This document shows, piece after piece, positions 52,043 to 60,033 of a stretch of DNA of 64,000 nt. This DNA comes from Hyphomicrobium sulfonivorans (GTDB lineage Bacteria; Pseudomonadota; Alphaproteobacteria; Rhizobiales; Hyphomicrobiaceae), in NCBI RefSeq assembly GCF_013306565.1, contig NZ_PZPO01000001.1, positions 620,001-684,000 of the forward strand. Reading direction: 5' to 3'. The notes beneath the pieces are model-generated. The model had not been told where the DNA came from. It saw nothing but the letters and a program-made list of their open reading frames with translations, and made no database searches. Both the position numbers and the translations under genes were made by a program. Position 1 is the stretch's first letter. Every line of letters begins with the position of its first letter.

Positions 52043-54328
52043 TCAGAACTGCGCGCGCGTGGTGAGAAGGAACGTACGTCCGCGGCCGCTTGCGGGTGAC
52101 GGGGGGCAAGCTCCCGGAATAAACGAACCGCAAGATGACGACGGCGCAGTACCCAGGATAGGCGTGTACGTCGCGTCGAACACGTTGGTCACCGTGCCAC
52201 CGAACGTAATGCTTTCCGAGTAACGGTAGTTCGCAAACAGATCCATCAGATCATATCCCGGACTGCGGCCGCTTGCATTTGCTGGGTCTTCAGCACTGGA
52301 GACAAAGTACCCACGTGCGCCGATCTCAAGATCCTGATCGAAGAAGCGCAAGCCGCCGGTCAGAACGAGGTTGTTGTCCGGCATGAACTGACTGGCGCCA
52401 AACCCCGGCGTCTGCGCCGGAAGCTTGCTATTAAGATAGGTGTAGGTCATGCCAGCAAACAGGAAGCCTGCATCGTAATTGCCCTGCAGTTCAACACCGC
52501 TTACCTCGCTGGTGCCAGGAGCATTGCAGAAATAGAACACGGCCCCCATGCAGGTGACGATGTAGTTTTCGATGTCCATATTAAAATAGGCGGCCTTGAA
52601 GCCGAACCTGTCGTTCGCAGTGAAGATCCGATCCTGCAGAATATTGGCGCCAATCTCGAAACCTTTGGACACCTCTGCGTTCAGGAACGGATTGGCAATG
52701 TAGCTTGCAGATCCGCCGCCAGGATGATCACCGCCGACGAGCATTTCCGTAACCGTCGGTGCGCGCATGGTCTCAGAATACGTGCCGTAGACTTGCAGCC
52801 AATCCAGTGGTTTTGCAGCAAGGGTGATCTTCGGGTCGATGCGGCCGTCATTCTTGTCGACCGTATAGGCACCTATTGGCATCGGCCCGCCAGCAGCGAT
52901 GACCGTACCATTGCCTTCGATGCCATAGAAATCGTATCGCAAGCCGACGATCAGATCGAGAATACCCCGGGAGAAGGTGGTTTCAGAGAACACACCACCA
53001 ACCGAGTTCTGTCCCGCAGGGTTCACTGCACCTCTCGTGACCCTGAAGTCGTCAACGAAATACTCAACACCGTATGTTGAGCTGACGCGAACGTCTCCCA
53101 GGTAGAAGCGGGAGGTATTGGAGATGTCGAAGCCCGCGCCCTTATCTTCGATTTTGCGGCCGGCCTGGGTAGCAACGGCGTTCAGCCCGCGGAGATACGT
53201 CATCTCAACGTTGCTGTACTGCACACCCATGTTCAGATTGACGAGCTGATTGTCGGAGGGCGCATATCTGAAGCGCGACGTCACAATGCTCGAGCGTAGA
53301 TTCTGGTAGTAGGAATTGGCCGAGAAGTCGTTGTCGTAGAACACACCGCCGACGTCGAGGCGCGCTTCCGGCGAGAAGTAGCCATAGCCTTTCACGAGTC
53401 CTGAGACGATGTCCTGATCGGTAAACGGCACGGTTTGACCGCTGCCGTTTTTGTAGTTGCTCTGATTTGTTTTCGCGATGGCCGCGGCCACGCCGACACT
53501 TTCGGTCCGCATACCGGCAGCAATCATCTCCGACCAGCCAACTCCGTTGCTGCCCCACGACACCGCGGTCAACACGCCGGAATCCTGACCATCCTTGATG
53601 ATGTCGGAAACGCCTAAAGTGCGGAAGTTTGCAGCACCCGCCAGCGCACCGGCGCCACCGGCGGTTGAGATTGCGCCACGTTGAATATCGATGCCTGCAA
53701 GCAGCATCGGATCGACGTAGGTGAAGCCACCGGCTTCATGGCCAAGAAAGCGGAAGTTCTGGCGGACGCCGTCAATCATCATGTTGACGCGGCCCATGCC
53801 CTCGAAACCGCGGATATTGACTGCGATGCCAGGATTGCCAGCGCTCTCACGCGTGAACGTGCCAGCTTGTGCGCGCAGTACGTTATCAAGGCGAGTTTGG
53901 CCGAACGTGTCGATTTCGCCCACGCCCACCACACTGACGCCAGCGGGTACCGTGTAAGGTATCTCGGAGGCTTGGATGGTGCTCTCGTTTGCAGCCGCCG
54001 ACGCGTTAAACTGCTGCTGTTGCGGAGGTTGTGTCGCAACAGTAGCCGGAGCTGCCTTCTTCGCCGCTGCCTTCTTCTGTGCAGGCTTCTTTGCCTGATT
54101 TCCCTCAACTGTCAGCGGCGGAAGCTGATTTTCCTGAGCGGACGCATCGCTGCTTACATTTACTGCGATGGCAGACACGCCAAGCAGAAGCAAAGCTCGC
54201 ACAAGCTGCCGTCCGGCAGGAGTACGACGCACCGCGGCTCTGGCCGTGTCTGGCTTATTGCACTCTGAGACAAGTGTGGGCGAGATCACAGCCGCGATCT
54301 CGCTCGTAACGCTACGCGCATGCATCAT
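52043..54328 (-). CDS. hmuR: TonB-dependent haem receptor
   Basis: An outer-membrane gated barrel of about 761 aa. A signal peptide ends near 'SSDASAQ', followed by a Lys/Ala/Gln-rich linker of about 50 residues, a plug domain ('PAGVSVVGVGEIDTFGQTRLDNVL', 'NIRGFEGMGRVNMMIDGVRQ') and 22 predicted strands ending in Phe ('LLTTRAQF'). The haem receptor box is visible: 'MRAPTVTEML' for FRAP, then a His in 'GGDHPGG', then 'NPFLNAEVSKGFE' for the NPNL box. I start at ATG 54328, with a GGGGG stretch upstream; the frame is open to 54439. Divergent from hemP with an iron-box-like site between. TonB itself is not in the window. Confidence 0.93.
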   Translation of the reverse strand: MMHARSVTSEIAAVISPTLVSECNKPDTARAAVRRTPAGRQLVRALLLLGVSAIAVNVSSDASAQENQLPPLTVEGNQAKKPAQKKAAAKKAAPATVATQPPQQQQFNASAAANESTIQASEIPYTVPAGVSVVGVGEIDTFGQTRLDNVLRAQAGTFTRESAGNPGIAVNIRGFEGMGRVNMMIDGVRQNFRFLGHEAGGFTYVDPMLLAGIDIQRGAISTAGGAGALAGAANFRTLGVSDIIKDGQDSGVLTAVSWGSNGVGWSEMIAAGMRTESVGVAAAIAKTNQSNYKNGSGQTVPFTDQDIVSGLVKGYGYFSPEARLDVGGVFYDNDFSANSYYQNLRSSIVTSRFRYAPSDNQLVNLNMGVQYSNVEMTYLRGLNAVATQAGRKIEDKGAGFDISNTSRFYLGDVRVSSTYGVEYFVDDFRVTRGAVNPAGQNSVGGVFSETTFSRGILDLIVGLRYDFYGIEGNGTVIAAGGPMPIGAYTVDKNDGRIDPKITLAAKPLDWLQVYGTYSETMRAPTVTEMLVGGDHPGGGSASYIANPFLNAEVSKGFEIGANILQDRIFTANDRFGFKAAYFNMDIENYIVTCMGAVFYFCNAPGTSEVSGVELQGNYDAGFLFAGMTYTYLNSKLPAQTPGFGASQFMPDNNLVLTGGLRFFDQDLEIGARGYFVSSAEDPANASGRSPGYDLMDLFANYRYSESITFGGTVTNVFDATYTPILGTAPSSSCGSFIPGACPPSPASGRGRTFLLTTRAQF

Positions 54329-54452
54329 TCCAAGCCCCCAATCAATTTCTAACGGACTGGCTGGCTCGTGCACGCAACGCGTACTGGCGGGCTTGTCTCG
54401 TACCGGTGCATTCCCCAAGGACTGCGGGACGCACCACAATCCGGCGTACCGG

Positions 54453-54489
54453 ACTTGTACAAGTTAACGTTTTATGACTATTAAAGTCA
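54453..54489. promoter_or_regulatory. RirA-like iron box and adjacent palindrome
   Basis: Between the divergent haem operons. TGACTATTAAAGTCA at 54475-54489 fits the IRO box TGA-N9-TCA of the rhizobial iron regulator RirA and is itself an inverted repeat (TGACT/AGTCA). ACTTGTACAAGT at 54453-54464 is a perfect 12-bp palindrome. Their position lets both control hmuR and hemP-hmuTUV. The RirA link is inferred from consensus and context. Confidence 0.65.
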
Positions 54490-54576
54490 AGAAATGTGTT
54501 CGGGCGCAAATCTGCCACAAACGCCGCACCGCTCGCATTTTGAGGCCATCTTCAAAAAAGCCATGGAGCGCAGGTC

Positions 54577-54771
54577 ATGAAGGCCGCTGCCAAAGAAGAA
54601 ACCTATCCCGATGCGGCCGTAGAACATATTACAGGCTCTAAAGGCGAACGCAAAGTACGCGTTGCGGTGACGGATATTCTGAAAGGCGGCCGCGAGGCCA
54701 TACTTGAGCACGACGGCATGGAGTACCGTCTGCGCATCACCGCCAACGGCAAGCTCATCCTGACAAAGTGA
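54577..54771 (+). CDS. hemP: Hemin uptake protein HemP
   Basis: A 64-aa small protein of the HemP family: 'TDILKGGREAILEHDGMEYRLRITANGKLILTK' is the conserved core, bases about 54667-54768. HemP is found at the head of haem-uptake operons and in some species acts as a positive regulator of the receptor gene. GGAG lies upstream of the ATG. It precedes hmuT by 7 nt. Confidence 0.93.
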   Translation: MKAAAKEETYPDAAVEHITGSKGERKVRVAVTDILKGGREAILEHDGMEYRLRITANGKLILTK

Positions 54772-54778
54772 GATATCA

Positions 54779-55717
54779 ATGTTTCGCAGCTATCTGATAC
54801 GCGCTTGCGCCTCTTCCCTCCTGCTTGCATCTGGCATTGCCCTGTCGGCAACTTCTACGCTGGCCGATCAATCGATCCTGGATGGCAGCGGGCGCGACGT
54901 AAAAGTGAGCGACACGTCACGCATTCTCTCCGTCGGCGGCGATGTAACCGAAATTCTCTATGCGCTGCGCGCCGATGACAAAATCATCGCCATTGATTCA
55001 ACAAGCCAGTTTCCCGGCGACGCGCTGCAGAAGAAGACCGATGTAGGTTATCTGCGCGCACTGTCTGCCGAGGGTGTGCTTTCAACCAATCCTTCAGTCA
55101 TCATTGCCTCATCGGATGCCGGCCCGCCTCCGGTCATTGAGGTGCTGAAGTCATCGTCTGTGCCTTATGTGGTGGTGCCCGATGACAAGACGCCTGAGGG
55201 TGTGGCCAACAAGATCCGCTTCATCGCGAAAGTTGTCGGCCTGGAAGCCGCAGGCGAAGCTCTGGCTAAAGATGTCGAGCGCGACTTTGCGCTGCTGGCA
55301 GAGCAGCGCGCCAAGATTACGAAGCCGAAGCGCGCGCTGTTCGTGCTGAGCGTGCAGAGCGGCAAGGCCACCATTGGCGGCGCGGGAACCGGTGCCGATG
55401 CGATGATCCAGCTTGCCGGCGCGGTGAATGCCGGAGCTTCGGTGCCGGGCTATAAGCCCATGACCGATGAAGCCGGCGTCGAGCTTGCACCGGACGCAAT
55501 CCTAACCATGCAGCACAGTGCTGGTGGCATGCCATCCGATCGCATAAAAACCGTCCCGTCACTCGCGGGCAGCCCAGCCATGAAAAATGGCGAGATCATC
55601 GAGATGAACGGCCTTTACCTGCTCGGTTTCGGACCACGCTGTGCGCGCGCTGCCCGTGAGCTGATGGCCGCGCTTTATCCCGAGCTGGTGCAGAAGAAGG
55701 CGAGCGCTGCCGAATGA
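54779..55717 (+). CDS. hmuT: Haem ABC transporter substrate-binding protein
   Basis: Periplasmic haem-binding protein of 312 aa with a signal peptide (residues 1-29, 'STLADQ'). Two lobes joined by a long helix (class III fold). The likely axial ligand is Tyr91 in 'DVGYLRALSAEG', at the position of the haem Tyr in ShuT and PhuT. 'SVGGDVTEILYAL' and 'GGAGTGADAMIQLAG' are family motifs. The stop overlaps hmuU by 4 nt. Confidence 0.95.
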   Translation: MFRSYLIRACASSLLLASGIALSATSTLADQSILDGSGRDVKVSDTSRILSVGGDVTEILYALRADDKIIAIDSTSQFPGDALQKKTDVGYLRALSAEGVLSTNPSVIIASSDAGPPPVIEVLKSSSVPYVVVPDDKTPEGVANKIRFIAKVVGLEAAGEALAKDVERDFALLAEQRAKITKPKRALFVLSVQSGKATIGGAGTGADAMIQLAGAVNAGASVPGYKPMTDEAGVELAPDAILTMQHSAGGMPSDRIKTVPSLAGSPAMKNGEIIEMNGLYLLGFGPRCARAARELMAALYPELVQKKASAAE

Positions 55718-56805
55718 CGAGTGAAGCGCTTCACCTCTCGGGCAGCCGGGCGGGGAAAACCCACCGCATGAGCCCTGCCCAAGTCATCATTGGCAGCGCT
55801 GTGCTCCTGGCTGTTGCAATAGTTGCGTCGCTTTCCCTTGGGCCCACCGGCATCACACTGTCATCGTTGCCGCGTGTGCTCTCCGCCGCTATCAGCGGCA
55901 CAACCGATGCCACCATCGCCCGCGAACAACTGGTGTTGCTGGATATCCGGCTGCCGCGCACATTGCTCGGCATCTTCGTCGGCGCGAGCCTGGCGATTGC
56001 CGGCGCCATCATGCAGGGCCTGTTCCGCAACCCGCTGGCTGATCCTGGCCTCGTCGGTGTGTCATCGGGCGCAGCACTCTTCGCCGTCGCAACCATCGTG
56101 CTGGGCAATGGTATTGCCGCGCCGATACTCGCGCCCCTCGGCATCTACGCATTGCCTGTTGCCGCGTTCTTCGGCGGCATGGTGACGACGCTGATACTTG
56201 TCACGATCGCCGGACGTCACGGTCAGCTCATGATTGGCACCTTGCTGCTTGCGGGCATCGCGCTTGGTGCTCTTTCAGGTGCGCTAACCGGCCTGCTCGC
56301 ATACGCCAGCGACGACCGCCAGCTACGCGACCTCACCTTCTGGTCCATGGGTAGCCTCGGCGGTGCAAACTGGCCCAAGATTCTTGCCATACTGCCATTC
56401 GGCATTTTGATTGCACTGCTGACGCCGCTGCTGATCCGCGGCCTCAACGGCTTCCTGCTGGGCGAAGCCGAAGCGTTTCACCTGGGCATCAACGTCGAGC
56501 GCACCAAACGCATCGCGATTGTGGCCACCGCCGCGTCCGTCGGCGCCGCCGTCGCGATGGCTGGCGTCATCGGCTTCATCGGCATCGTGGTGCCGCATAT
56601 CATTCGCCTGCTCGCCGGGCCGGATCATCGCGTCGTGCTGCCGGGCAGCGCGCTGTTTGGCGCGGCGCTGCTGCTGTTTGCCGACATCATCGCGCGGCTC
56701 ATCGTACGCCCGGCGGAGCTGCCCATCGGCATCGTGATGGCTGCGATAGGAACGCCCGTGTTCCTGCATCTGGTGATGAAACGCGGCATCGGCGGCTCGG
56801 AGTAG
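55714..56805 (+). CDS. hmuU: Haem ABC transporter permease
   Basis: A 363-aa FecCD-type permease with about ten transmembrane helices. Motifs: 'DIRLPRTLLGIFVGASLAIAG' near residues 75-95, 'QGLFRNPLADPGLVGVSSGA', and the coupling segment 'GFIGIVVPHIIRLLAGPDHR'. It forms the inner-membrane channel for haem with HmuV. ATGA overlap with hmuT and a 3-nt gap to hmuV. Confidence 0.95.
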   Translation: MTSEALHLSGSRAGKTHRMSPAQVIIGSAVLLAVAIVASLSLGPTGITLSSLPRVLSAAISGTTDATIAREQLVLLDIRLPRTLLGIFVGASLAIAGAIMQGLFRNPLADPGLVGVSSGAALFAVATIVLGNGIAAPILAPLGIYALPVAAFFGGMVTTLILVTIAGRHGQLMIGTLLLAGIALGALSGALTGLLAYASDDRQLRDLTFWSMGSLGGANWPKILAILPFGILIALLTPLLIRGLNGFLLGEAEAFHLGINVERTKRIAIVATAASVGAAVAMAGVIGFIGIVVPHIIRLLAGPDHRVVLPGSALFGAALLLFADIIARLIVRPAELPIGIVMAAIGTPVFLHLVMKRGIGGSE

Positions 56806-56808
56806 ACA

Positions 56809-57609
56809 ATGCTGACTGCACACGCCGCCGCGTTTCAGATCAACGGCAAGACGCTCGTCTCCGACATCAACATGGCGATCCCGCCGGGCAAGCTGGTTGC
56901 ACTTGTCGGCCCGAATGGTGCTGGCAAATCCACGCTGCTGAAGCTGCTATCGGGCGAGATCAAGCCAACCTCAGGTGCGATCACGCTGGACGGCCGCGCG
57001 CTGTCCAGCTTCACCGCGCTGGATCTGTCCCGCCGTCGCGCCGTCGTGCCGCAATCGACGGCACTCTCGTTTCCGTTCAGCGTGCGCGAAGTGGTTCTGC
57101 TGGGCGCAACCGTTCCCGGCTTCGCAGAGCCACCGGAGCATATCGAGCGCATGGCGCTGGACTGCCTGCGCACTGTGGGCCTGCTGGCGCTTGAACATCG
57201 CCTGTTCACCAATCTTTCCGGCGGCGAACGCCAGCGCGTACACATTGCGCGCGCGCTCTTGCAGCTTGCGATGGCGAAGCGCGCTGAAAACGAACCGGGC
57301 ATTCTGTTGCTGGATGAGCCGACCGCCAGCCTCGATCTCGCCCATCAGGGCGTTGTGCTGGAAGAGGCCCTGGAGCAGGCGCGCAAGGGGCTTGCGGTTA
57401 TGGCCATTCTGCATGACCTCAATCTGGCCGCCGTGTTTGCCGACGAACTCGTGCTACTCAGTGCCGGGCGGATAACCGCGCGCGGAACGCCGGCCGAAGT
57501 GCTGAAGGACGATGTGTTATCGCGAGCCTATGGCTGCGAAGTGCGCACCAACAGGACGCCATCGGAAGGCGTGCCATTCATTCTGCCGCATTACATCCGC
57601 GCGCGCTGA
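56809..57609 (+). CDS. hmuV: Haem ABC transporter ATP-binding protein
   Basis: A 266-aa ATPase with Walker A 'GPNGAGKST', signature 'LSGGERQRVHIARAL', Walker B 'ILLLDEPTASLD' and the H-loop in 'AILHDLNLAA'. The insertion between signature and Walker B ('QLAMAKRAENEPG') is typical for HmuV. Last gene of hemP-hmuTUV, followed by a hairpin. Confidence 0.95.
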   Translation: MLTAHAAAFQINGKTLVSDINMAIPPGKLVALVGPNGAGKSTLLKLLSGEIKPTSGAITLDGRALSSFTALDLSRRRAVVPQSTALSFPFSVREVVLLGATVPGFAEPPEHIERMALDCLRTVGLLALEHRLFTNLSGGERQRVHIARALLQLAMAKRAENEPGILLLDEPTASLDLAHQGVVLEEALEQARKGLAVMAILHDLNLAAVFADELVLLSAGRITARGTPAEVLKDDVLSRAYGCEVRTNRTPSEGVPFILPHYIRAR

Positions 57610-57621
57610 CAAACAGAGACG

Positions 57622-57660
57622 TCATCGCAGCGCTCCCCAAACTGAGGCGCGCTGCGATGA
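57622..57660. terminator. Hairpin between convergent hmuV and GST genes
   Basis: Perfect 12-bp stem TCATCGCAGCGC (57622-57633) with GCGCTGCGATGA (57649-57660) and a 15-nt loop. No T-tract follows, so it may act with Rho or as an mRNA 3' stabiliser. Confidence 0.6.
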
Positions 57661-57675
57661 TCGCCAGCATCAAAA

Positions 57676-58368
57676 TCAATCGCGCTTGGCAGTCTGGCCG
57701 AACAGCACCTGCTTATCCTGCTCCGACATGACCGCGTTTGCATTCACCGTCTCGGCCAGCGCGTATGCCTGCTGCACCGCCGGACGCGCTGCAATGGTTT
57801 CCAGCCAGCGCGCCAGATGCGGGAAATCCGCAAGGTTTTGACGCTGCCGCTCGTGCGGTACGATCCATGGATAACAGGCCATATCGGCGATTGAATATTC
57901 GCCGGCAATGAACTCGCGATCGGCCAGACGGCGGTTCAACACACCATAAAGGCGGTTCGTTTCCTTCACGTAGCGCTCGATCGCATACGGCACATTTTCA
58001 CTGGCGTACTGCACGAAGTGGTGGTTCTGCCCCGCCATCGGTCCGAGGCCACCCACCTGCCAGAACAGCCATTGATCCACGTCAACCCTTGCGCGCTCTT
58101 CCTGCGGATAGAACAGCCCAGTCTTGCGGCCCAGATACTGAAGAATGGCACCGGATTCAAAAATGCTGATCGGCTCGCCGCCGTCGCCCGGTGAGTGATC
58201 GACGATTGCCGGAATGCGGTTGTTGGGTGCGTGGCGCAGAAACGCGGGATCGAACTGCTCGCCCTTGCCGATATTGACCGGGAGCAGGCGGAACGAAACA
58301 TCCGCCTCCTCAAGAAATATCGTGATCTTGTGGCCATTGGGCGTGGCCCAATAATAGAGATCTATCAT
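57676..58368 (-). CDS. Glutathione S-transferase, YfcG/Nu-class-like
   Basis: A 230-aa GST. The N-terminal thioredoxin-like domain starts 'MIDLYYWATPNGHKITIFLEEA', where 'TPNGHK' holds the Thr and Asn of Nu-class enzymes, and has 'IPAIVDH' and 'SIFESGAIL' for glutathione binding. The all-helical C domain includes 'GEYSIADMACYPWI'. Nu-class enzymes reduce disulfides with glutathione. The ATG at 58368 is chosen over 58404. Cytoplasmic. Not in an operon. Confidence 0.92.
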   Translation of the reverse strand: MIDLYYWATPNGHKITIFLEEADVSFRLLPVNIGKGEQFDPAFLRHAPNNRIPAIVDHSPGDGGEPISIFESGAILQYLGRKTGLFYPQEERARVDVDQWLFWQVGGLGPMAGQNHHFVQYASENVPYAIERYVKETNRLYGVLNRRLADREFIAGEYSIADMACYPWIVPHERQRQNLADFPHLARWLETIAARPAVQQAYALAETVNANAVMSEQDKQVLFGQTAKRD

Positions 58369-58514
58369 GTTTTCCGTTGTCGCTGCATTGATCCGCCGGC
58401 GCATCTTATGGGATCAAAACCAGTCGCTTACAACGCCAGCACTCGCAATTGCCCGCTGGTTTCCTTAAATATCGCTGGCGACGCCATCAGCCGCCACAGA
58501 TTGCGAGGTTTTAT

Positions 58515-58775
58515 ATGCTGGTCATCCAGAATAACGGACAAACGACGGTCGTTTCCGGATGGCGTGCATGGCTGCTGTTGGCGGGGCTCGTCATCGGTTC
58601 GATCGCAGGACTGATTTTGGCGGCGTTTTTCCTGGTGGGAGCGGCGCTGATAATCGGCATCCTGCTGCTGGTCGCAATTCCGGTTGGCGTCGCGCTCTCG
58701 CTCAACAGCAGATGGCGCGGACAGCGCACGTACGTAGAACCAAGCACGCGATTGCCGCCGTACGAAAACCGGTAA
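58515..58775 (+). CDS. Small membrane protein, unknown function
   Basis: About 86 aa with two close hydrophobic helices ('WLLLAGLVIGSIAGLILAAFF' at about 18-38 and 'AALIIGILLLVAIPVGVAL' at about 43-62) and a short basic tail. I start at ATG 58515, with GCGAGG upstream; an earlier start at 58449 has less support. Similar small proteins occur in related genomes without known function. It is divergent from the GST gene and convergent with the RND adaptor gene. Confidence 0.6.
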   Translation: MLVIQNNGQTTVVSGWRAWLLLAGLVIGSIAGLILAAFFLVGAALIIGILLLVAIPVGVALSLNSRWRGQRTYVEPSTRLPPYENR

Positions 58776-58815
58776 TCCGCACTGCGCGAGCGCTGGCGCA
58801 ACTTAGTGGCGTCGC

Positions 58816-60033
58816 TTACTGGCGCGCCATACCCACCTGCGCTGACGGTTGTGCAATTTCCACCTGATCACCCGGACGCAACAGCGCATTCGGGCTGACG
58901 ATCACCTGATCGCTTACCGTCAAACCGGCAGCGATCACTACGCTGCCCCCCAGATCGCGCGCAACGCGCACCGTTTTCCATTGCACCTTGCTGTGCGCAT
59001 CAACCACTGCGACGACCTGCTTGCCGGCGCGCGTCATCAACGTATTTGAAGGCACGTTGACAGCGCCCTTCTCGGCCTCGACGTGGATCGATACCTGCCC
59101 ATTCAGACCCGCCGGAATTCTGCCCGCAGGGTTATTCATCAGCAGCTCTGCGCGCATGGTGCTCGATGAAGCATCGATCTGGCTGGCAACCCGCACCACT
59201 TTAGCTTCCAGCTCCTGCGGCCACTCTGCAAACTGAACCTTGGCCGCAGAACCGGGAACAACGACAAGCGAGGATGACTGCGGCACATCCACTTCAATGC
59301 GCAGCTCATCCAGCCTGCCGATACGCAGCAGGTAGCCGCTTTGCTGACCCGACTCGCCCGACACCTTGTCCCCCCGCTCAACGTGCCGCGCGATGATGGT
59401 GCCATCGAACGGCGCGCGAATAGTCTGGAAGCCGGCCACTTCCTCCAACCGCTTCACCTCCGCAGCGGCGGCGGCAACGTCGGCCTTGGCAATCAGTTCC
59501 GCCGCGCGCCTTTCATCGACCGTCTGCATCGACGTGTGCCCCTTGCCGACAAGACTTTCCGAGCGTTCAAGGTTCACGCGCGCCAGCGTCAGCCTAGCCT
59601 TTGCCTGATCCACAGCCGCACGGGCACGGCGTAGCTCCTGCTCCACCTCCGGCGCATCGATGACGATCAGCACATCGCCGGCCTTGACCTTGTCGCCAAT
59701 GTCGACCCGGCGTTCCGACACGATGCCACTGGCACGCGACGACAGCAGCGCCTGCTCGACCGGCGCTGTCCGGCCGGACAGCGTCAGCACAACAGATTCA
59801 GGCGCCGCCACCGGCGCGATCACGCGCACCTCGCGAACCCGCTGCGCATCGGCCTTTGTCTGTTGCGCCGGGTTGGCATGCGCGTTGTTTGCCAGCCCCG
59901 CATAACGCAGCGCATCGGCCAGCAACGCACCGTTATCGGCGCGCGTGAACACGTAAACACCGGTGCCGCACACCGAAACCACCGCAAGCGCGATCGCCAG
60001 ACGTTTCAGGCCCATGACTTGCTCCATCCTCAT
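58816..60033 (-). CDS. RND efflux periplasmic adaptor subunit
   Basis: A 405-aa membrane-fusion protein. One N-terminal membrane anchor (about residues 9-29), a lipoyl half ('GIVSERRVDIGDKVKAGDVLIVIDAPEVE'), bases about 59640-59730, a long helical hairpin ('RARAAVDQAKARLTLARVNLERSE'), then 'IRAPFDGTIIARHVERGDKV' and a beta-barrel and proximal domain. It links the pump to an outer-membrane channel; no channel gene lies nearby. It overlaps the permease stop by 4 nt. Confidence 0.92.
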   Translation of the reverse strand: MRMEQVMGLKRLAIALAVVSVCGTGVYVFTRADNGALLADALRYAGLANNAHANPAQQTKADAQRVREVRVIAPVAAPESVVLTLSGRTAPVEQALLSSRASGIVSERRVDIGDKVKAGDVLIVIDAPEVEQELRRARAAVDQAKARLTLARVNLERSESLVGKGHTSMQTVDERRAAELIAKADVAAAAAEVKRLEEVAGFQTIRAPFDGTIIARHVERGDKVSGESGQQSGYLLRIGRLDELRIEVDVPQSSSLVVVPGSAAKVQFAEWPQELEAKVVRVASQIDASSSTMRAELLMNNPAGRIPAGLNGQVSIHVEAEKGAVNVPSNTLMTRAGKQVVAVVDAHSKVQWKTVRVARDLGGSVVIAAGLTVSDQVIVSPNALLRPGDQVEIAQPSAQVGMARQ

